Assembly: GCA_013397865.1 (NCBI GenBank)
Contig: VZTI01003647.1
Coordinates: 1,098,340 to 1,162,339, forward strand
DNA: 64,000 nucleotides
Direction of reading: 5' to 3'
From: Struthidea cinerea
Taxonomy: Eukaryota > Chordata > Aves > Passeriformes > Corcoracidae
A program made the translations under genes and the position numbers. The notes below the pieces were generated by a model. It was not told where the DNA came from. It worked only from the letters and a program-made list of their open reading frames with translations, and did not search any database. Positions 36,093 through 48,900 of the stretch are shown here, piece after piece (position 1 is the stretch's first letter; every line of letters begins with the position of its first letter).

Positions 36093-39000
36093 ACTCTTGC
36101 AGAGTAGTCTGGGCACGTATTGTCATTCCTGACCAACCTCAAACTTGGAAGAGCATCCAAGGCAGGCAGAGCAGGCAGAAGTTACCCCAAGACACCCCAC
36201 ACAGCCAGACAATCACAACACGCTGATCATGATCATCCCCTGCCCGGTAAGAACCAGATGATTCCCCAAATCATTTGATTTGCAGTGCTGGACTGGGGCG
36301 AGCTCCCACCACCTCCCCGAGCTGAGGACTGCAGGGAGCAGACCTGATTTCCACATTAGCACCCCCAGAGCCCATTTCCAGCTGTGGAGAGGTTTGCTGG
36401 GTGGTGAAAGCACAGCAGGAGCTGCTCATTCAAAGGCAGGGAATGGCATCAATAAATTCCAGCAGAACCTCTCTGCTTGCAGCGGAGCACTGCAGAGGCA
36501 GGGATGAAACCTCTGATGCTGCTTCTAATTGCAGCCTTTGCCCCACGGGAGCTGCTGTCTTTATTAATGCAATTATGATGTAGCCAAAGGCAGGGAATGC
36601 TTCTGCTGACCTTGCTGGGGGAGCAGAGGCCTTTAGTCTCCACGGGAAATTGCCTCCTCCCCTGGCAAACGGCACATAACCCAGTGTGTTCCCATTCCTG
36701 CAGATTCACCATCTTGTCATTGGACCAGACAGGATGGAAATTGCTGTTTGATGCCGCCTCCCTCGCTCCTGCAAATCAGAAATAAAATCCAACAGTGTTT
36801 CCTGTCTTTCGGTACGGGAAAATCAGCAGTGAAACTTAACGTTATGCTAGAAGTCACTCCTATATCGTGAATTACAAAAATAGTAATAATAGCCCTTAAA
36901 GAGTCCTGATTACAGACATTTCTGAGCTGTGATTTAATTGTAGTTTGATGACTGAATTCAGTTAGCCTAAAGGCATTCAACGTGGAGACCTGCTCTCAGA
37001 AAAATATGTGCATAAATTGAAATTCTGTATCATGGCAAGAAGCTGCCACCAACAATAACAGGACTGGGAGGGGGGGGGAATGTCTTAATCATTAAAGACT
37101 GAGATTTCTGACCGCACACTACAGATTTATAACCCTTATAACCAAAGCAGGTTCCAGTCTCAGAGCAACTTCTACTCCTAGTCAAAAGAGCATTTCCTAA
37201 GGTTATGATATATCTTTTGTAAATACAAATTTGAAAGAGGATGAACAGCTGTGGATTGGATTTTAGAGGACCAAAAACCTGTTCTCCAGACATTAGTCCC
37301 AGCACTTTAACCCCGGGAGCTCTAAAATTGCACTGGCTGCCACCAAGATTTGAGCTTCCGCATAGATAATCACTGAAGGAAGAACATCCCACAATGGGAT
37401 GTCTCAATTTGACAGCTCAAGGCAGACAGAGAGTGGAAAATGAGAACTGTTGCTTTACACAAAAATCTGCTGAGATCTGGGGGGGCTGGCTGGCTTGTCC
37501 AATGTCAGTCAGGAAATCATCAACACAATTATGGGATCTCCTGGTGACCTTGGACCTACCTGTCCTGGTGGTGGCCCCAGGGCAGCCGGTGTGACAACCA
37601 TGAGGTCTTTGGCTGGGCTTCACTCTAGAATAAAGCACAGCCTCCACCTTCAGCACTTGTCATCCTTGGAGACTTTGTTGGGTTTTTTGGGGTCCTCTAA
37701 GGCGAGGAGACCTGCGAGATCTTTTCTCAAAGTACCTGAAAAAAGGACAAAAACACCTACAAGGTCATTTTGCAAAGCAGAGGGCTGAGCATTCAGACAA
37801 ATCAATGACTGCGTGCAGAGGCAGGGAAGGCGGGTTGGGCAGGTTGCTTGCACCTACCCTGAGGGCTGGTACAGACTGCGACAAGGCCCTGGGGAGCCCT
37901 GTGTCACCAGCTAAGGGCCCAGAGAACTGAAGACCCTCCCACAACGTGAGGGAATGGGACATGGCCAGATGCTTTCAGCCCCATGACTCATCGCCAAGGA
38001 GCCTGAGGGCCACAGTTTTAAAAGACATTATAATGCATTAGTCAGCCTTAAGGGAAAGGCTTCTGTGGACCTCAGTATCTCAAAATAATTATGCCTTGGA
38101 GACATGCCCGAGGTGGCACAGACACTGTGAGAGCACAGGGAAACAGCTCTGGCCCTCACAGACCCCGACCACCACCGAGCTGCTCCTCCAGTCCAATCAC
38201 AGACACCATTAACGAGCACGGGGGGATTTGCATGAATTTTCCTGTGCTGCTCCCAGCTCGTGATAGCTCTCCACTCTGCACGATGCTAGAGTTTAGTCTC
38301 CTACTGTTCAGCATGAAAAACTGGCATAAAAGCAGCAGCTGGTGCTCGCAATATCTGCTCAGTCCCTAACACCACCCAGCATGTGCTAGTACTGAATATT
38401 GATGAAACTCAGATCTTATTACAACAGAGCACAATATGTTCCTTGCCTATACATTGCCTTTAAGCACAAAAAAATAGTGCTAAATTAGGATCCAGGTCAG
38501 GTCCAGTTCCAAAAACCCACCTAAACCAAGGTTTTGGGGGAGGCCTCATGGGTTTGCCTGGCTCTAGGAAGGAGTGCATCCTACTTGCAGGAGTCTGACC
38601 CAGCAGAAAATGAACCCAGAGCTAGGTAGTGTCAGGTCTTGATCCATCTCTACTTCAGAACACACTTGGATCCAATCTGATGTCATGTGTCTTGAAGATA
38701 AAGGCAAATTAACCACTTCAAAGCAGCAAGTGCTTCCACACACAGCCAATTTTGTTCTCTCTATAGAATCCAAAATAAAAATCCCTGTTTACCGAAAATC
38801 GGTTTTTCATCTTGCTGCGTTTCAAGTTCAAAACTGGAAATGAAATGTTATATGAGCTGTGTCAGTGCAGAAATAGAAACACAAGTGTAAAGGATAAGAC
38901 AACGCTATTCCAGATACAGATATATTTTGAACAAGTTTTACTTCTGGGGATTTAGTGAACTTAGAACTGTGCATCATTGATTCATCCTTTGGTAGTGTTC

Positions 39001-39539
39001 CAAATTACACAAGATCCGCATTATTAACTTGTGTAGTTGATAAAACACATTATGAATTCCCACATTCACCCCCACAACCAAAGAAATTTGGAGGAACAGC
39101 AAAAGCAGTTCTAAATACCCTGGTGGTCCTCAAGGCAGTAGAAGATGCTCTGTAAAGAGAAGAAAAGATCTGAAAGTCAGTGGCAGGGGAACATGCACGT
39201 TCTTGCCCTCCAGCACCCACACACAGGGCTGGTTCCTGATGGTGGGGTTGATCCCAGACAGCATCCCAGCAACCCTCTCCCACCTTACAGGCCAGAAATG
39301 AGGTGAGAAGAGACCTCCAAGGCCAGCCCTCTGCACAGGGGGTGGATCATCTTTGCACAAACCATAGCTCAATTCCCTTTTCTGACATCGTGCTTGTGCT
39401 GAAGTGCCCTGAGGCCAGCCATGCCAGTCCTTGACCATCCTTCCTGTTGGGAAGGCTCACTCAAAGCTCCAAATAGCAGAACATCAACCCATGAGCTCTC
39501 CTCCGGTCAACAGTGGGCAAAGGGAGCATTTCAGTTTTA
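36093..39539. other. intergenic, no gene seen
   Basis: Unique sequence with no exon, RNA gene or transposon recognised. There is a G-run at 37,068-37,078 and an ATTTGCAT octamer at 38,226, neither informative alone. Confidence 0.4.
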
Positions 39540-40075
39540 TATCCTCATTCTTCTCGGACATATTTGCAGCTGAGCCTTTCTGCTTGACCTCATTTGCAAA
39601 TGTAATAAGAACAATCTCTATCTCATCCTCGCGGTCATTAATGAAAACACTGATTGACAGCAAACCCTTTGCAGAACCGCACTTTGCAAAGCCTTCTCTT
39701 TTGATAAGAAACAACTTTCCAGCATGGCTTTCCAACCAGTTTTGCAACCACCAAATGGAAATTTTCTTCTCATGAGGTTTCTCTACCTTGATTATCAAAA
39801 CATAATTGGAGAAAATCAAAAGCCTTCTTAATGCCAATTTATACAGTAAGAATTGCTTTTCTTTTGCCCATAAAACTGAATTATACTGTCGCAGGAGAAA
39901 AATCAAAATGTTTTGGAAGCCACTTGCTCTAGACAAAGTCCACGGGATGCTGCTGACCTCCTTGTTATGTGCTAACATTTTCATTATTTACTCCAATATT
40001 TTCCTGGCAGATAAAGTTAAACTGCTGGTCTGTACGTGGAGCTTCCTTAACCCCATTTGAAAGGGCATTTTTTTT
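39540..40075 (-). pseudogene. decayed LINE reverse transcriptase (CR1-like)
   Basis: A minus-strand open frame over 39,484-39,984 (166 codons) contains WWLQNWLE (residues 78-85), FINDREDEIE (114-123) and ITFANEVK (127-134). These line up in order with the LINE reverse-transcriptase blocks W.QNWL, FINDLDEGI and KFADDTK. The catalytic Asp-Asp pair is FANE here, so the enzyme is dead. The upstream KAFD block (complement of 39,815-39,826) is in another frame, so at least one frameshift separates the parts. DNA similarity to antisense LINE sequence continues to about 40,075 ('tttcctggcagataaagtta', 'actgctggtctgtacgtgga'). It is a fossil fragment, not an active or host gene as far as can be seen. 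Confidence 0.7.
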
Positions 40076-40880
40076 TTTTATCTTTGCCAGGATATATTAC
40101 CCACACTTTGTAATGTCTCAAAACCAGTGGTGAACAGCTCCGTGGTGGAGCAAATCACCCTGCGGTGATTTCCCACAGCACCTACGTGGTTTGAGATCAA
40201 CAATCCACAGTTCCTTGTTTCCTGTGTTGGCTGCCTGGTGGCAGCTGCACATCCAAGTTGAATCTGAAGCAATTCAACATAAACACGAATGAGCTGGGCC
40301 TGGCTCCTCCACAGCTTTCCCTCCTCTCTGAGGACCAGCCCAACCCTCCCCAGCTGCCTCTTGTGTCTAACACACTTGTGCCGAGCGTCTTCCTCTCTGT
40401 CCTCCCCAGTTCCCTCACCGTTTTGTGCCCTGGCCTGTTTGTGCTGCCCTCCCAGGCTCGCACACTAGGCTTTTGTGCTCCTCCTTAGTAACTTGACCCA
40501 GTTTCCCTAAGTCCGGACTGCTCCGCTGTGCGTGGTGACTTAGCACTACCAAACAAAGCCTGGGAGCTGCGGAGACAAAGCACATCAGAGAGATCTGGGC
40601 CACCACCAGCCCTGTCCAGCACACCAATTTCCCTCTGCATACTGATCCCAGAGACTCGTGCCTGCAGGGAAACAGGACAGACATCTCGGGGATGCAATTA
40701 GCAATCGTTTGCGTAAATGCCGGGAAGGACGGCCGTGGCTCAGTTGTTCTCAGCACAAAGGAGGCTCTGCCTTGGATGCTGAAGGTGTCCCATGCCAAGC
40801 TGCTGGGATGGCAGAGGGAGCTGGGAGCAGGTCTCCAGGTCAGGGAGAGGCACAGGGAGCTGGCGTGACCTTCTTCCAGC
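40076..40880. other. intergenic, no gene seen
   Basis: Nothing recognised; a T-run lies at 40,070-40,080. Confidence 0.4.
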
Positions 40881-41340
40881 ACAGGGAGGACGTGGAGCTG
40901 CTGGGGCGAGCCCAGAGGAGCTCACCAGGATGAGCAGAGGGATGGAGCAGCTCTGCTGGGAGGAAAGGCTGGGAAAGCTGGGATTGTTCAGCCCGGAGAG
41001 GAGAAGGCTTTGGGGTGATCTAATTACAGCTTTCCAGTGCCTCAAGGGAGCCTACAAGAAAAATTGAGAGAGGCTATTTACAAAGGGTGGAGGGACAGGA
41101 CAAGGAGGAATGGCTTCACGCTGACAGAGAGGAGGTTTAGATTGGGTATTAGGAAGAAATTGCTAACTGTGATGCACTGGTTGCCCAGAGAAGTTGTGGC
41201 TGCCCCATCCCTAGAAGAGTTCATGGCCAGGCTGGACAGGGCTGGATCTAGTCGGAAGGTGTCCTTGCCCACGGCAGGGGGCTTGGAACAAGGTGATCTT
41301 TAAAATCCTTTCCAACACAAACCATTCTGGGATTCTATGA
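40881..41340 (+). mobile_element. CR1 LINE 3' end, longest recent copy
   Basis: About 460 bp of CR1 3' region. It starts in the 'gaggacgtggagctgctggg' block, then 'gaaaggctgggaaagctggg', 'ttgttcagcccggagaggag', 'gacaggacaaggaggaatgg' and 'ggtttagattgggtattagg', and ends 'accattctgggattctatga'. It keeps more 5' sequence than any other recent copy here. Confidence 0.95.
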
Positions 41341-42450
41341 TTGCTCCCCCTGTGATCTCCTGCTGCCCTCAGCGAAAGGAAAGAAGCAATAAGGAACCAG
41401 GGAGAGTACACTGAGCAGCTCCACAGACAAAAATCCCATTTGAGTGCTCTACTTGGTGTCAAGATTTGAAGAAAAGGCCCGTGGTGAGGAATCTAGGAAT
41501 TCTTTACAGGCAGAGTTTGTCCAGCTGTGGGAGACTGCTGAGGAGAGGCTGCAAAGGTGCTTGTCCAGAGGGCAGATCAGCATCAGGGAAGGAATGCACT
41601 TGGAGACACCTGTAGGGTGAAGACAACAGCTTTGCTGCTGTGGCAGGGAAGGGGAGCAGCAGGGGTGCAGGCAGAGGGAGGTGGTCCTAGCAGATCTGCT
41701 GAAACAAGATTCTTGGGGAAGTTTTAACCAAGCAGTGTGGGGCAGGACTGCATTTGCTGAGGGAAGAACAGGGCAGCAGCAGCAGAGGTGAAGTCACATT
41801 CCCAATTTTCTGGCATGTCTGGGTTGACCTGAACACCAAGTTGTGGTGTTCTTTCCCATCTCAATGAAAAAAGTCTCGGTGAGGAGAGGAAAACAGGATT
41901 CATGACATTTTCTAGGTTTGGATTTTTCTGGAAGTCCATTAAGAGAATTAATTAGAGTTGTCTTGAGGCACCTCCAAACCTGCAGTAAGTTGGAGAAGCC
42001 CCAGGCCCATTGTGGCTGTGGAAGTTTTTACCCCTTCCCCCTGCACTGTGTGTCCCTGGCAGCCCCAGAGGAAACACAGGATTCCTGGAGAAGCTGCCAG
42101 GCACACGCAGCACAGCTGCATCAGCAGGGCTGAACTACAGAAATGTGAGGCAGAAACCCTGCAAAAATCAGAAGTAGCTTCAACATCAGGACCCAGAGGG
42201 AAATCTGAGTCTAAGGAAGAAACAGGCAGCTGACCTGAATGATAATCACGATATTGGCAGCAGATCCAGGAGGGAAGGGCATGGGGAAGAGGGTGAGGAC
42301 CCTCTGCCATGCAGAGATTGGGCTGATGGTTGTAACTCCAGAGGGCAATGAAGAGACAGGCTGAGATTTTTGTATGGACAGAGGAAACAGAAGTGGGGTG
42401 ACCGGGCAGAGATAGAATTCATCTGCACAAAATCAGGAGCTGAGCATTCC
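41341..42450. other. intergenic, no gene seen
   Basis: Nothing recognised. Confidence 0.4.
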
Positions 42451-42575
42451 TTAGAACCACGGAATGGTTCGGGTTGGAAGGGGTGTAAGGTTCACCTCGT
42501 TCCACCCCCTGCCATGCACAGGGACACTTTCCACTACCCCAGGTTGTTCAAAATCCCATCCAACCTGGCCACCCT
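42451..42575 (-). mobile_element. CR1 LINE 3' end, short
   Basis: Antisense CR1 tail of about 125 bp: 'ggaatggttcgggttggaag', 'ccctgccatgcacagggaca', 'ttccactaccccaggttgtt', 'cccatccaacctggcc'. Confidence 0.9.
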
Positions 42576-43360
42576 TGCAGCAGGTAACAACTCACTGGAG
42601 CCTTGGAGCAGAGGTGCATTGTATCACAAAAGAGGTCATCGAGGAAAGACTGGGGGAAGGCCACCCCTGAGTGACTGGGTGAGTTAAATCAATCACATTT
42701 GTTGGTGAAAAGTACCACTGATCATCATTTTTACTGCTGTAGACACACAGCTTAAAATAACTGTTTGGACAGTAATGAAGGGCCCTGCCAATCAACAGGA
42801 GTGAGAGAAAAACCCCAAACCAAGATTATTTTGCTTTTGGCATCTTACAGGAGTAGGTTGCAACTTGTGTTTTACTTGTTAGCTGGCCAGCCTATTCCTC
42901 AGAATAAAAACAAACAGAAAAAGGCAAATTCAACCAACTGAATTAATCGCACCAGTGCCTCTGGCAGTCACCCACAGCTCCCCTGGGGTACAGAGACACA
43001 ACCATCACTGGGCGAGAGCACAGAGCTCTGCCCATCATCAATCTGCACGCAGGAGGGACAAATCCCACACCATCCCCATGGTGGGAACATGGGCAAAACC
43101 CGGGAGCTGCCACAAAGGAAGGGTTTAAGGAGCCAGGCACGCTGGCAGGGGCTCAGCTGCTGCTGGAAGCAGCCAGGGCACTGGAAGTGGAGGGGATCTC
43201 TCAGGACATCTCATGGACATCTCAGGGCACCTTTGGCTTTGGACAGCAACTGGGAATTGCTGCCTAAATGATTCAGCCTCTCTCAATCCAGTACTTACTG
43301 TTACCGAAGCACTCGGAGGAGAAATCTTCTTCTGACTTCAGAGGACCCCCCACCAAACCC
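42576..43360. other. intergenic, no gene seen
   Basis: Nothing recognised. Confidence 0.4.
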
Positions 43361-43366
43361 CAGGAG

Positions 43367-43738
43367 TGTCGCTGTGAGCAGCACTAACGACGAGGAATGG
43401 CACGGCAAGTTCAGAAGGAAAGCAGTTCTGATCTTTATTAATTAGTTAATTCATCTTTTATAACAGGGTTCGCAAAGAGTGTGTTGAATGGCATAAGACA
43501 GTTGGGTGCTCGGCCATCCATCCCTTGAGGGGATTGGTCAAGCTCTAAGACACTTCTTCCAAAATATCAGAAGGCCAGAACCACAACAATCCTGCATAAC
43601 AAACCCAGGTGCAAGATAAGGAGTGAGTTTACAAAACCCACAGCACTGTTTTCATAGCCTCTGTGAGAACTGCAAAGTTCTCACAGAACGCTGCAGAAAG
43701 CTGAAAGATTTCTCTACCAAAGCTTTTCAGCATCCACA
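43367..43738 (-). mobile_element. solo LTR (372 bp), family A copy 2
   Basis: Begins TGTCGCTGTG and ends CATCCACA. The flanks are CAGGAG (43,361-43,366) and CAGTAG (43,739-43,744), a 6-bp target-site duplication with one mismatch. On the minus strand there is a TATAAAA box (complement of 43,456-43,462) and an AATAAA signal (complement of 43,434-43,439). It is homologous to 6183-6559 along most of its length, but keeps canonical TATA and poly(A) signals where copy 1 has variants. No internal sequence remains. Confidence 0.85.
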
Positions 43739-43744
43739 CAGTAG

Positions 43745-44864
43745 TATTTTTATTTCTAGATGGAGGGGTTCTGAAATTAAAAAAGGTTAACATGCAATTC
43801 CTGGATCTTTTCGTATTTGCCACATCATCTTTTTTCTTTTTTTTTTTTCAGTTGGAATAACCCAGATGTTTGCTTGAAAAGAAAGCAAGATCCCTGTGGC
43901 AAATATTTGTCCATTCATTCACTTTCTTGCAGTTCCTCTGTAAAATACCAAATCTTCTAAGAACTGGCCACATTTTCCATGGCACCGACCAAAGGTATCA
44001 TTATTAACGAGGAACATCATTTGACAGGCCATGTTCAAAAAAAACCAGTTTTCCCTGACAAGACTCTCAGATCAGGAGCTCAGCATCGAAAAAGCCCAAA
44101 AAATCTGTTGGATGCACAAAGTGAATGGAGGAGAAAGGCCCTGGAAGGGCTGTGGGACAGAAATCCCACAGTGTACGCACACACCCTGGAACCCAGCACT
44201 GCCATCACCACCAGCAGCTCAAAAGCTTGGTATTAAGTCAGGAAAAGCCCAGGACTGCAACAGAGCCGTGGGCTGCAGCAGAGAGGGGAGTGGGTGACAG
44301 GAGCCGGGCACGGGCTGGCACTGGGGACTGCAAACAGCTCAATAATGGTCACATAAAGAAATGCAGACCTGGAGCTGGGCAGGGCTGGGGTTAGGAGGGG
44401 CACAGAAGGCAGAATCGGCAACGAACGCGTGGAAAGGCCACTGCATGGGATAAATTTAGGCACAGCTCAGCTGCAGACCATGAAGGAAGCAGCAATGCTC
44501 TAAAGGCTTCCTTGCTCAACAAAGAAAGAGCAAAGGTGTAAAGGTGTGTCAGCAAACAGAGAACTGACCCAGGGCAAGGAAACCAAAATCACCACTGAGA
44601 ACATCAAACCCTTAGCAAAGGATTCAGGCACTGACAAATTGCTGTAACATCCCTCACTGCTCCCAGAGTGAAACCACCAACCTCAAGAGCCAGGGAAATG
44701 AGGCAGGGATGAGCATAAAACCCCTTCCACAAAAGAGGGGTAAAAGCCAAGTGCATGTATAAATACTTTAATTGAATTATTTTGCCGTTAAAATCGATTT
44801 TATTAAACTATTAATAATATATCCTTGGATTTACTTACGCATTAGATGTGCTTCCTCTTCACCT
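43745..44864. other. intergenic, no gene seen
   Basis: Nothing recognised. It includes a short T-run near 43,830-43,850. Confidence 0.4.
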
Positions 44865-45120
44865 GCAGTGACAGGAGGAATGGCTTCAAACTGACAGAGG
44901 TATTGGGAAGAAATCCTTCCCTGTGAGGGTGGGGAGGCCCTGGCACAGGGTGCCCAGAGCAGCTGTGGCTGCCCCTGGATCCCTGGCAGTGTCCAAGGCC
45001 AGGTTGGATGGGGCTTGGAGCAGCCTGGGACAGTGGAAGGTGTCCCTGCCCGTGGCAGGGGGTGGCACTGGATGATCTGAAAGGTCCCTCCCAACCCAAA
45101 CCCCTCCGTGATTCTGTGAC
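44865..45120 (+). mobile_element. CR1 LINE 3' end with internal deletion
   Basis: Recent CR1 tail: 'tgacaggaggaatggcttca', 'ccctgtgagggtggggaggc', 'gctgtggctgcccctggatc', 'ccctgcccgtggcagggggt', ending 'ccgtgattctgtgactga'. About 20 bp ('gggcaggtttagattagg' region) is missing after 'actgacagagg'. Confidence 0.94.
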
Positions 45121-45699
45121 TGAGCAGCACATCAGCAGCATTCATTTCTGAGTGAAAAGGGGCTCAGTCCAAGGTGCCATCCGTGAATTGTTTAGTGGGA
45201 TTTGGTGACTACTTTCCCTCTGATTGGGTTTTCCTGCACAAGGGAGTCTCCCAGCTGCAGCTGATGTTACTCACTCCCCATTTTTCTCCCTGAAGAGACT
45301 TTGCAAAGAAAATCCTCAGTTTCTGACGAAGCCACAAGTTAATTTTCTGTTATACTCAGATGCAGCAGAGAGGGCCCCGCAGTCGTGTCTCGGTGACAGT
45401 GTCCCCTATCCCACAGCACCATCTCGTGGGAGGCTGCAGCTTGAAAAAACTCGCCAGCAAAACCACCAGCTTGGAATAAATCCACTTCCAAGAATCCCAC
45501 TGCACTTCCCACAGCTCCAGATCTCTGCACAGCAGGATAAACCTTTGCAGGGCTTGCAGTGCTTCCCCTAAAACTTCAAGGAGTGACAGGGAAGCACCTC
45601 CACGGCACAGCCTCACCCTGAATTTATCTTTCCAGGAGCAGAAGTGCAGAAATGCACCTGGGTCTTTTCACAGAAATCCAGGTCTTTTCTCCCAGCTTA
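45121..45699. other. intergenic, no gene seen
   Basis: Nothing coding recognised. The string CACCATCTCGTGG near 45,419 is a partial (12 of 14) antisense match to the CTCF core and is not claimed as a site. Confidence 0.4.
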
Positions 45700-45965
45700 C
45701 AAGTGACAGGACAAGAGGAAATGACCTCAAGTTGAACCAGTGGGGTTTAGATCGGATATTACAAACAATTTCTTCACTGAAAGGGTTGCCAGGCATTGGA
45801 ACAGCTGCCCAGGGCAGTGATGGAATCACCAGCCCTGGAAATGTTAAAAAAACCATGTAGATGTGGTGCTTAAGGACATGGTTTAGTGGTGGCTGTGGCA
45901 GTGCTGGGTGAATGGCGGGACTTGATCTTAAAAGGCTTTTCCGAACTGAATTATTGAACTATTGA
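45700..45965 (+). mobile_element. CR1 LINE 3' end, 'gtttagtggtgg' subfamily
   Basis: 'aagtgacaggacaagaggaa', 'gacctcaagttgaacc', 'ggatattacaaacaatttct', 'gcccagggcagtgatggaat', 'gacatggtttagtggtggct' and 'gtgctgggtgaatggcggga'. This is the subfamily also present at 3,281-3,395, and the tail is decayed. Confidence 0.9.
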
Positions 45966-48900
45966 ATTATATTAATTATTAGTGACTTAGTGAATTATTG
46001 GAACTATTCAGCCCATCTGTGAAGTGCCCTGCTGCAATTCCATCCTTCACAGAAGACCCTCCAGTGCTCCCTGCTCGCCTCAGAACACAATCAGGGAGAG
46101 AAGAGTCCATGCAAGCCCCTCTCCCGTTCCTGTGTCCAAGAGCTGGCAAAGCCTCCACCAACTCAGCTGCAACCTCAAATATCCCTGAAAAGAATCCCCA
46201 AAGCCAGAAAAAAGTTTCATAAAATCTCTCTTTGGCCAGTCTGGGAGATCTTTCAGTGGGCCCAAAACCATGTGCCTGAAGGATATGTCAGAAGCTTAGA
46301 ACAGAGGAAGTTTTCATCATCTCAAAAACACGTTTGTGTTTGTGGTCCCATCTTTTGGGAGACCACGACTGAAGTGGAATTGCTGAGATGATTTTTCCAA
46401 TATTTACAAGACTTCCCACACCAGCACTGCTGGGTGCCAAGGAAGAGGGGGCCCAGACTCCGGATATAGGTGAGGTTCCTGCCCAGAGAATGTGCCAGGC
46501 TTAGACTTGGAGCCTGTCCTTCCTCCTGAGGTTTCCTGGAGAGCAATTTAGAAGGTGGAATCATCATGTTAAAAACCATTTTTAAATTAAATTTTACTTA
46601 TTTTCTACATGGAAAAAGCATGATTTCTGTCTCAGCAGCCTGCCTGCAGCTGCAGATTTGCAGGATACCAGGAAAACCAGAGGAGAACCAGTGTTCCCAA
46701 GCCTGGGTGCTGCAGGTCACCAGCTGAGTCCCACCATGGGCCATGGAGACACTCAGGACCTTCACCTGCTAGAAAACCATCACCAGAGCCTATTTCAGTG
46801 GCACTGCCTTCGCTGATGGGCCTCCCCACAGATATCCCATAAAAACATCTTCTGCTGCATCTTTAATAAAATTACCACTCTTTTTAGAAACTCTCACCCT
46901 TCTCAGCCAACGCTGCAGTGGGAGAGCGGTGGGAGTAGCAAGCAGCTGTTCTCTGCTGCAAACATTTGACATAAAGCACATCAAATTAGGAGCTAATGCC
47001 TCTTCCCTCCACATCTCACAGCTCTGGGAATCCCCTTTGGGAGCAGCAGCCTGCACACAAAGGCAGGAGCCCCAGATGTTTGGCTGCACCTCCCACCCCT
47101 GTACCCAAAAGCAGAGTTCAGCCTCCAGCTTGGAGCTGTAGGAGCTTCCATCTCCTCCCGATCCCAGCCCTGGAGGGTCACTAATGAGCTCCATTTATAC
47201 CAGCACACAGGAAATGTGGTGTGTCAGGCAGCCATTGAGCTTCCAGGTGTCCTGCTGAGCCAACATCCAGGATGATTTATTTTTGCAAACAGAGGGAGTG
47301 AGCTGCTGGTGACAGGGGAAGCCCTGTGCACGCTGAGCCCACAGGCAGCAGCAGGGAGCAGAGCCAACACCTCTGTCTGCTCTGTCTGAGGAGGGAGCCA
47401 GCAGGCAGCGGATCCTGCAGTGGTTTCTCCATCCTCCCCTTCTGCAGCAGACGCTCTGAGCTGCAAGACTCAGGAGCAGGGCGAGTCCACCTCTGTGGGG
47501 CTCGGCAGGGCAGAGCCCAGCTTCACCCCACTGCCTTCTCCGTCCCCTGAAGGAACCGGCCCGTGCAGTGAGGTTCCTTGAGTTCATGTCCTGCAGCCTG
47601 TTTTGCACAGATTTTTGTCTCAGCCACGAGCATTTTGGGCTGTCTCCACCCAGGAAAGGCTGACCTGCTTGCACAGGGAGTCAGCTGCAAGCTGAAACCT
47701 CCCAAAACATTCCAAGGATCCACTCCCATGGGCTTTCTCCAGCACTTATGAACTCGTCTATCACACCATCAGCCCATCAGCTCCCCAGTGCTTCCACACC
47801 TCAAACTCACTGTAATCAAGCCTGGCTGAGGCTTTGTTTTTTGGGAATAGTGGCTAAGAGGCAAAGATGGAAAGGATCTCTGTTGGCATCCACATCTTTG
47901 GGAATTCAAGCCCAACATGGAAAAGCTTCAATCACATTTCAAAGCCTGCTGTGACCAGATGGGAGACTGAAGTTCCTCCCTGGACTGCAGGACCTGCTTG
48001 GAGCAGATCAGAGACCAAACCCTCCATATCAGACGCACAAACTCTCAGCAATTAAACTGAAATGGGTTTTCCATTAACGAGCAGTAATTAGGGCTGCTGC
48101 TCAGAGCCAAGCCATTCCGAGCCCAGCCGGGGGTGGTGGCTGTGCCCTTGTGCCCCGGCCAGCTCATTACAGGGGCTTCATTTGCCACCTCCAGGGCAGA
48201 ATACGCTGCAGGCACCTCGCCTCGGACTGTCCCCCATCACCAGCACCAGCGTGACCTTCCCACACGGCACAGAACAGGGGCCAGGCTGGAATAACAGAGC
48301 TGAGACAGGCAACCCAGGGGTTAGGCTGTAAATAAACTGAGAATCTGCCTTGTATTAACTACCTGGTTCTTATTCAACAGGGATCTGTTCCACTGTTTGA
48401 AAGTTGCCTTGGCTTTACGGATACGACACTCTCTGAAGGCTCTACAGTGACTAAAACTTTTAAAAAGCCCATTTTGTTCAAGCTCTCAAGAAAAAGCGAA
48501 GCCTGTGTAAGTTTTATTTCTGAAGAGGCGCTCATCCTGAGAAATCCCAACTCTCCTTGTTAATAGCGACCTGACACAAAGCTGCTGAGCTTGGGAGAGA
48601 GCAGCCGAGAGCACAGGCCAAAGCGGTGCAGCCACATTTCCAGCACTGCTCCTACAGGGATGCAGGACCCAGCGACTACAGAGGTGAAGGAGAAGTGTCT
48701 CAACTCAGATTGCCAAAGAGAGATCCTTCCTCATACTCCAAATGAAATCACTTTGGGATGCAGACTGATCAAAATTTGAATTCAGGAGAATTTTCTAAGT
48801 GTGCCATTCATTTTTGGCTGGACTAAATCGCCTTGAACTCTGAGGGTTTGGTCTCTGCACTGGCTCTCCTCTGGATTTTGCTGTCTGAGCTCTGCTAATT

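Noticed and set aside
38226..38233. ATTTGCAT octamer sites (also at 10,279)
   Set aside because: A few exact octamers are expected by chance in 64 kb on two strands.
39484..39984. 166-codon minus-strand frame as a functional host gene
   Set aside because: Recognisable as decayed LINE reverse transcriptase with a lost catalytic pair and a frameshift upstream.
45412..45432. Partial CTCF-like match CACCATCTCGTGG
   Set aside because: Two mismatches at informative positions; weaker than the 51,156 site.
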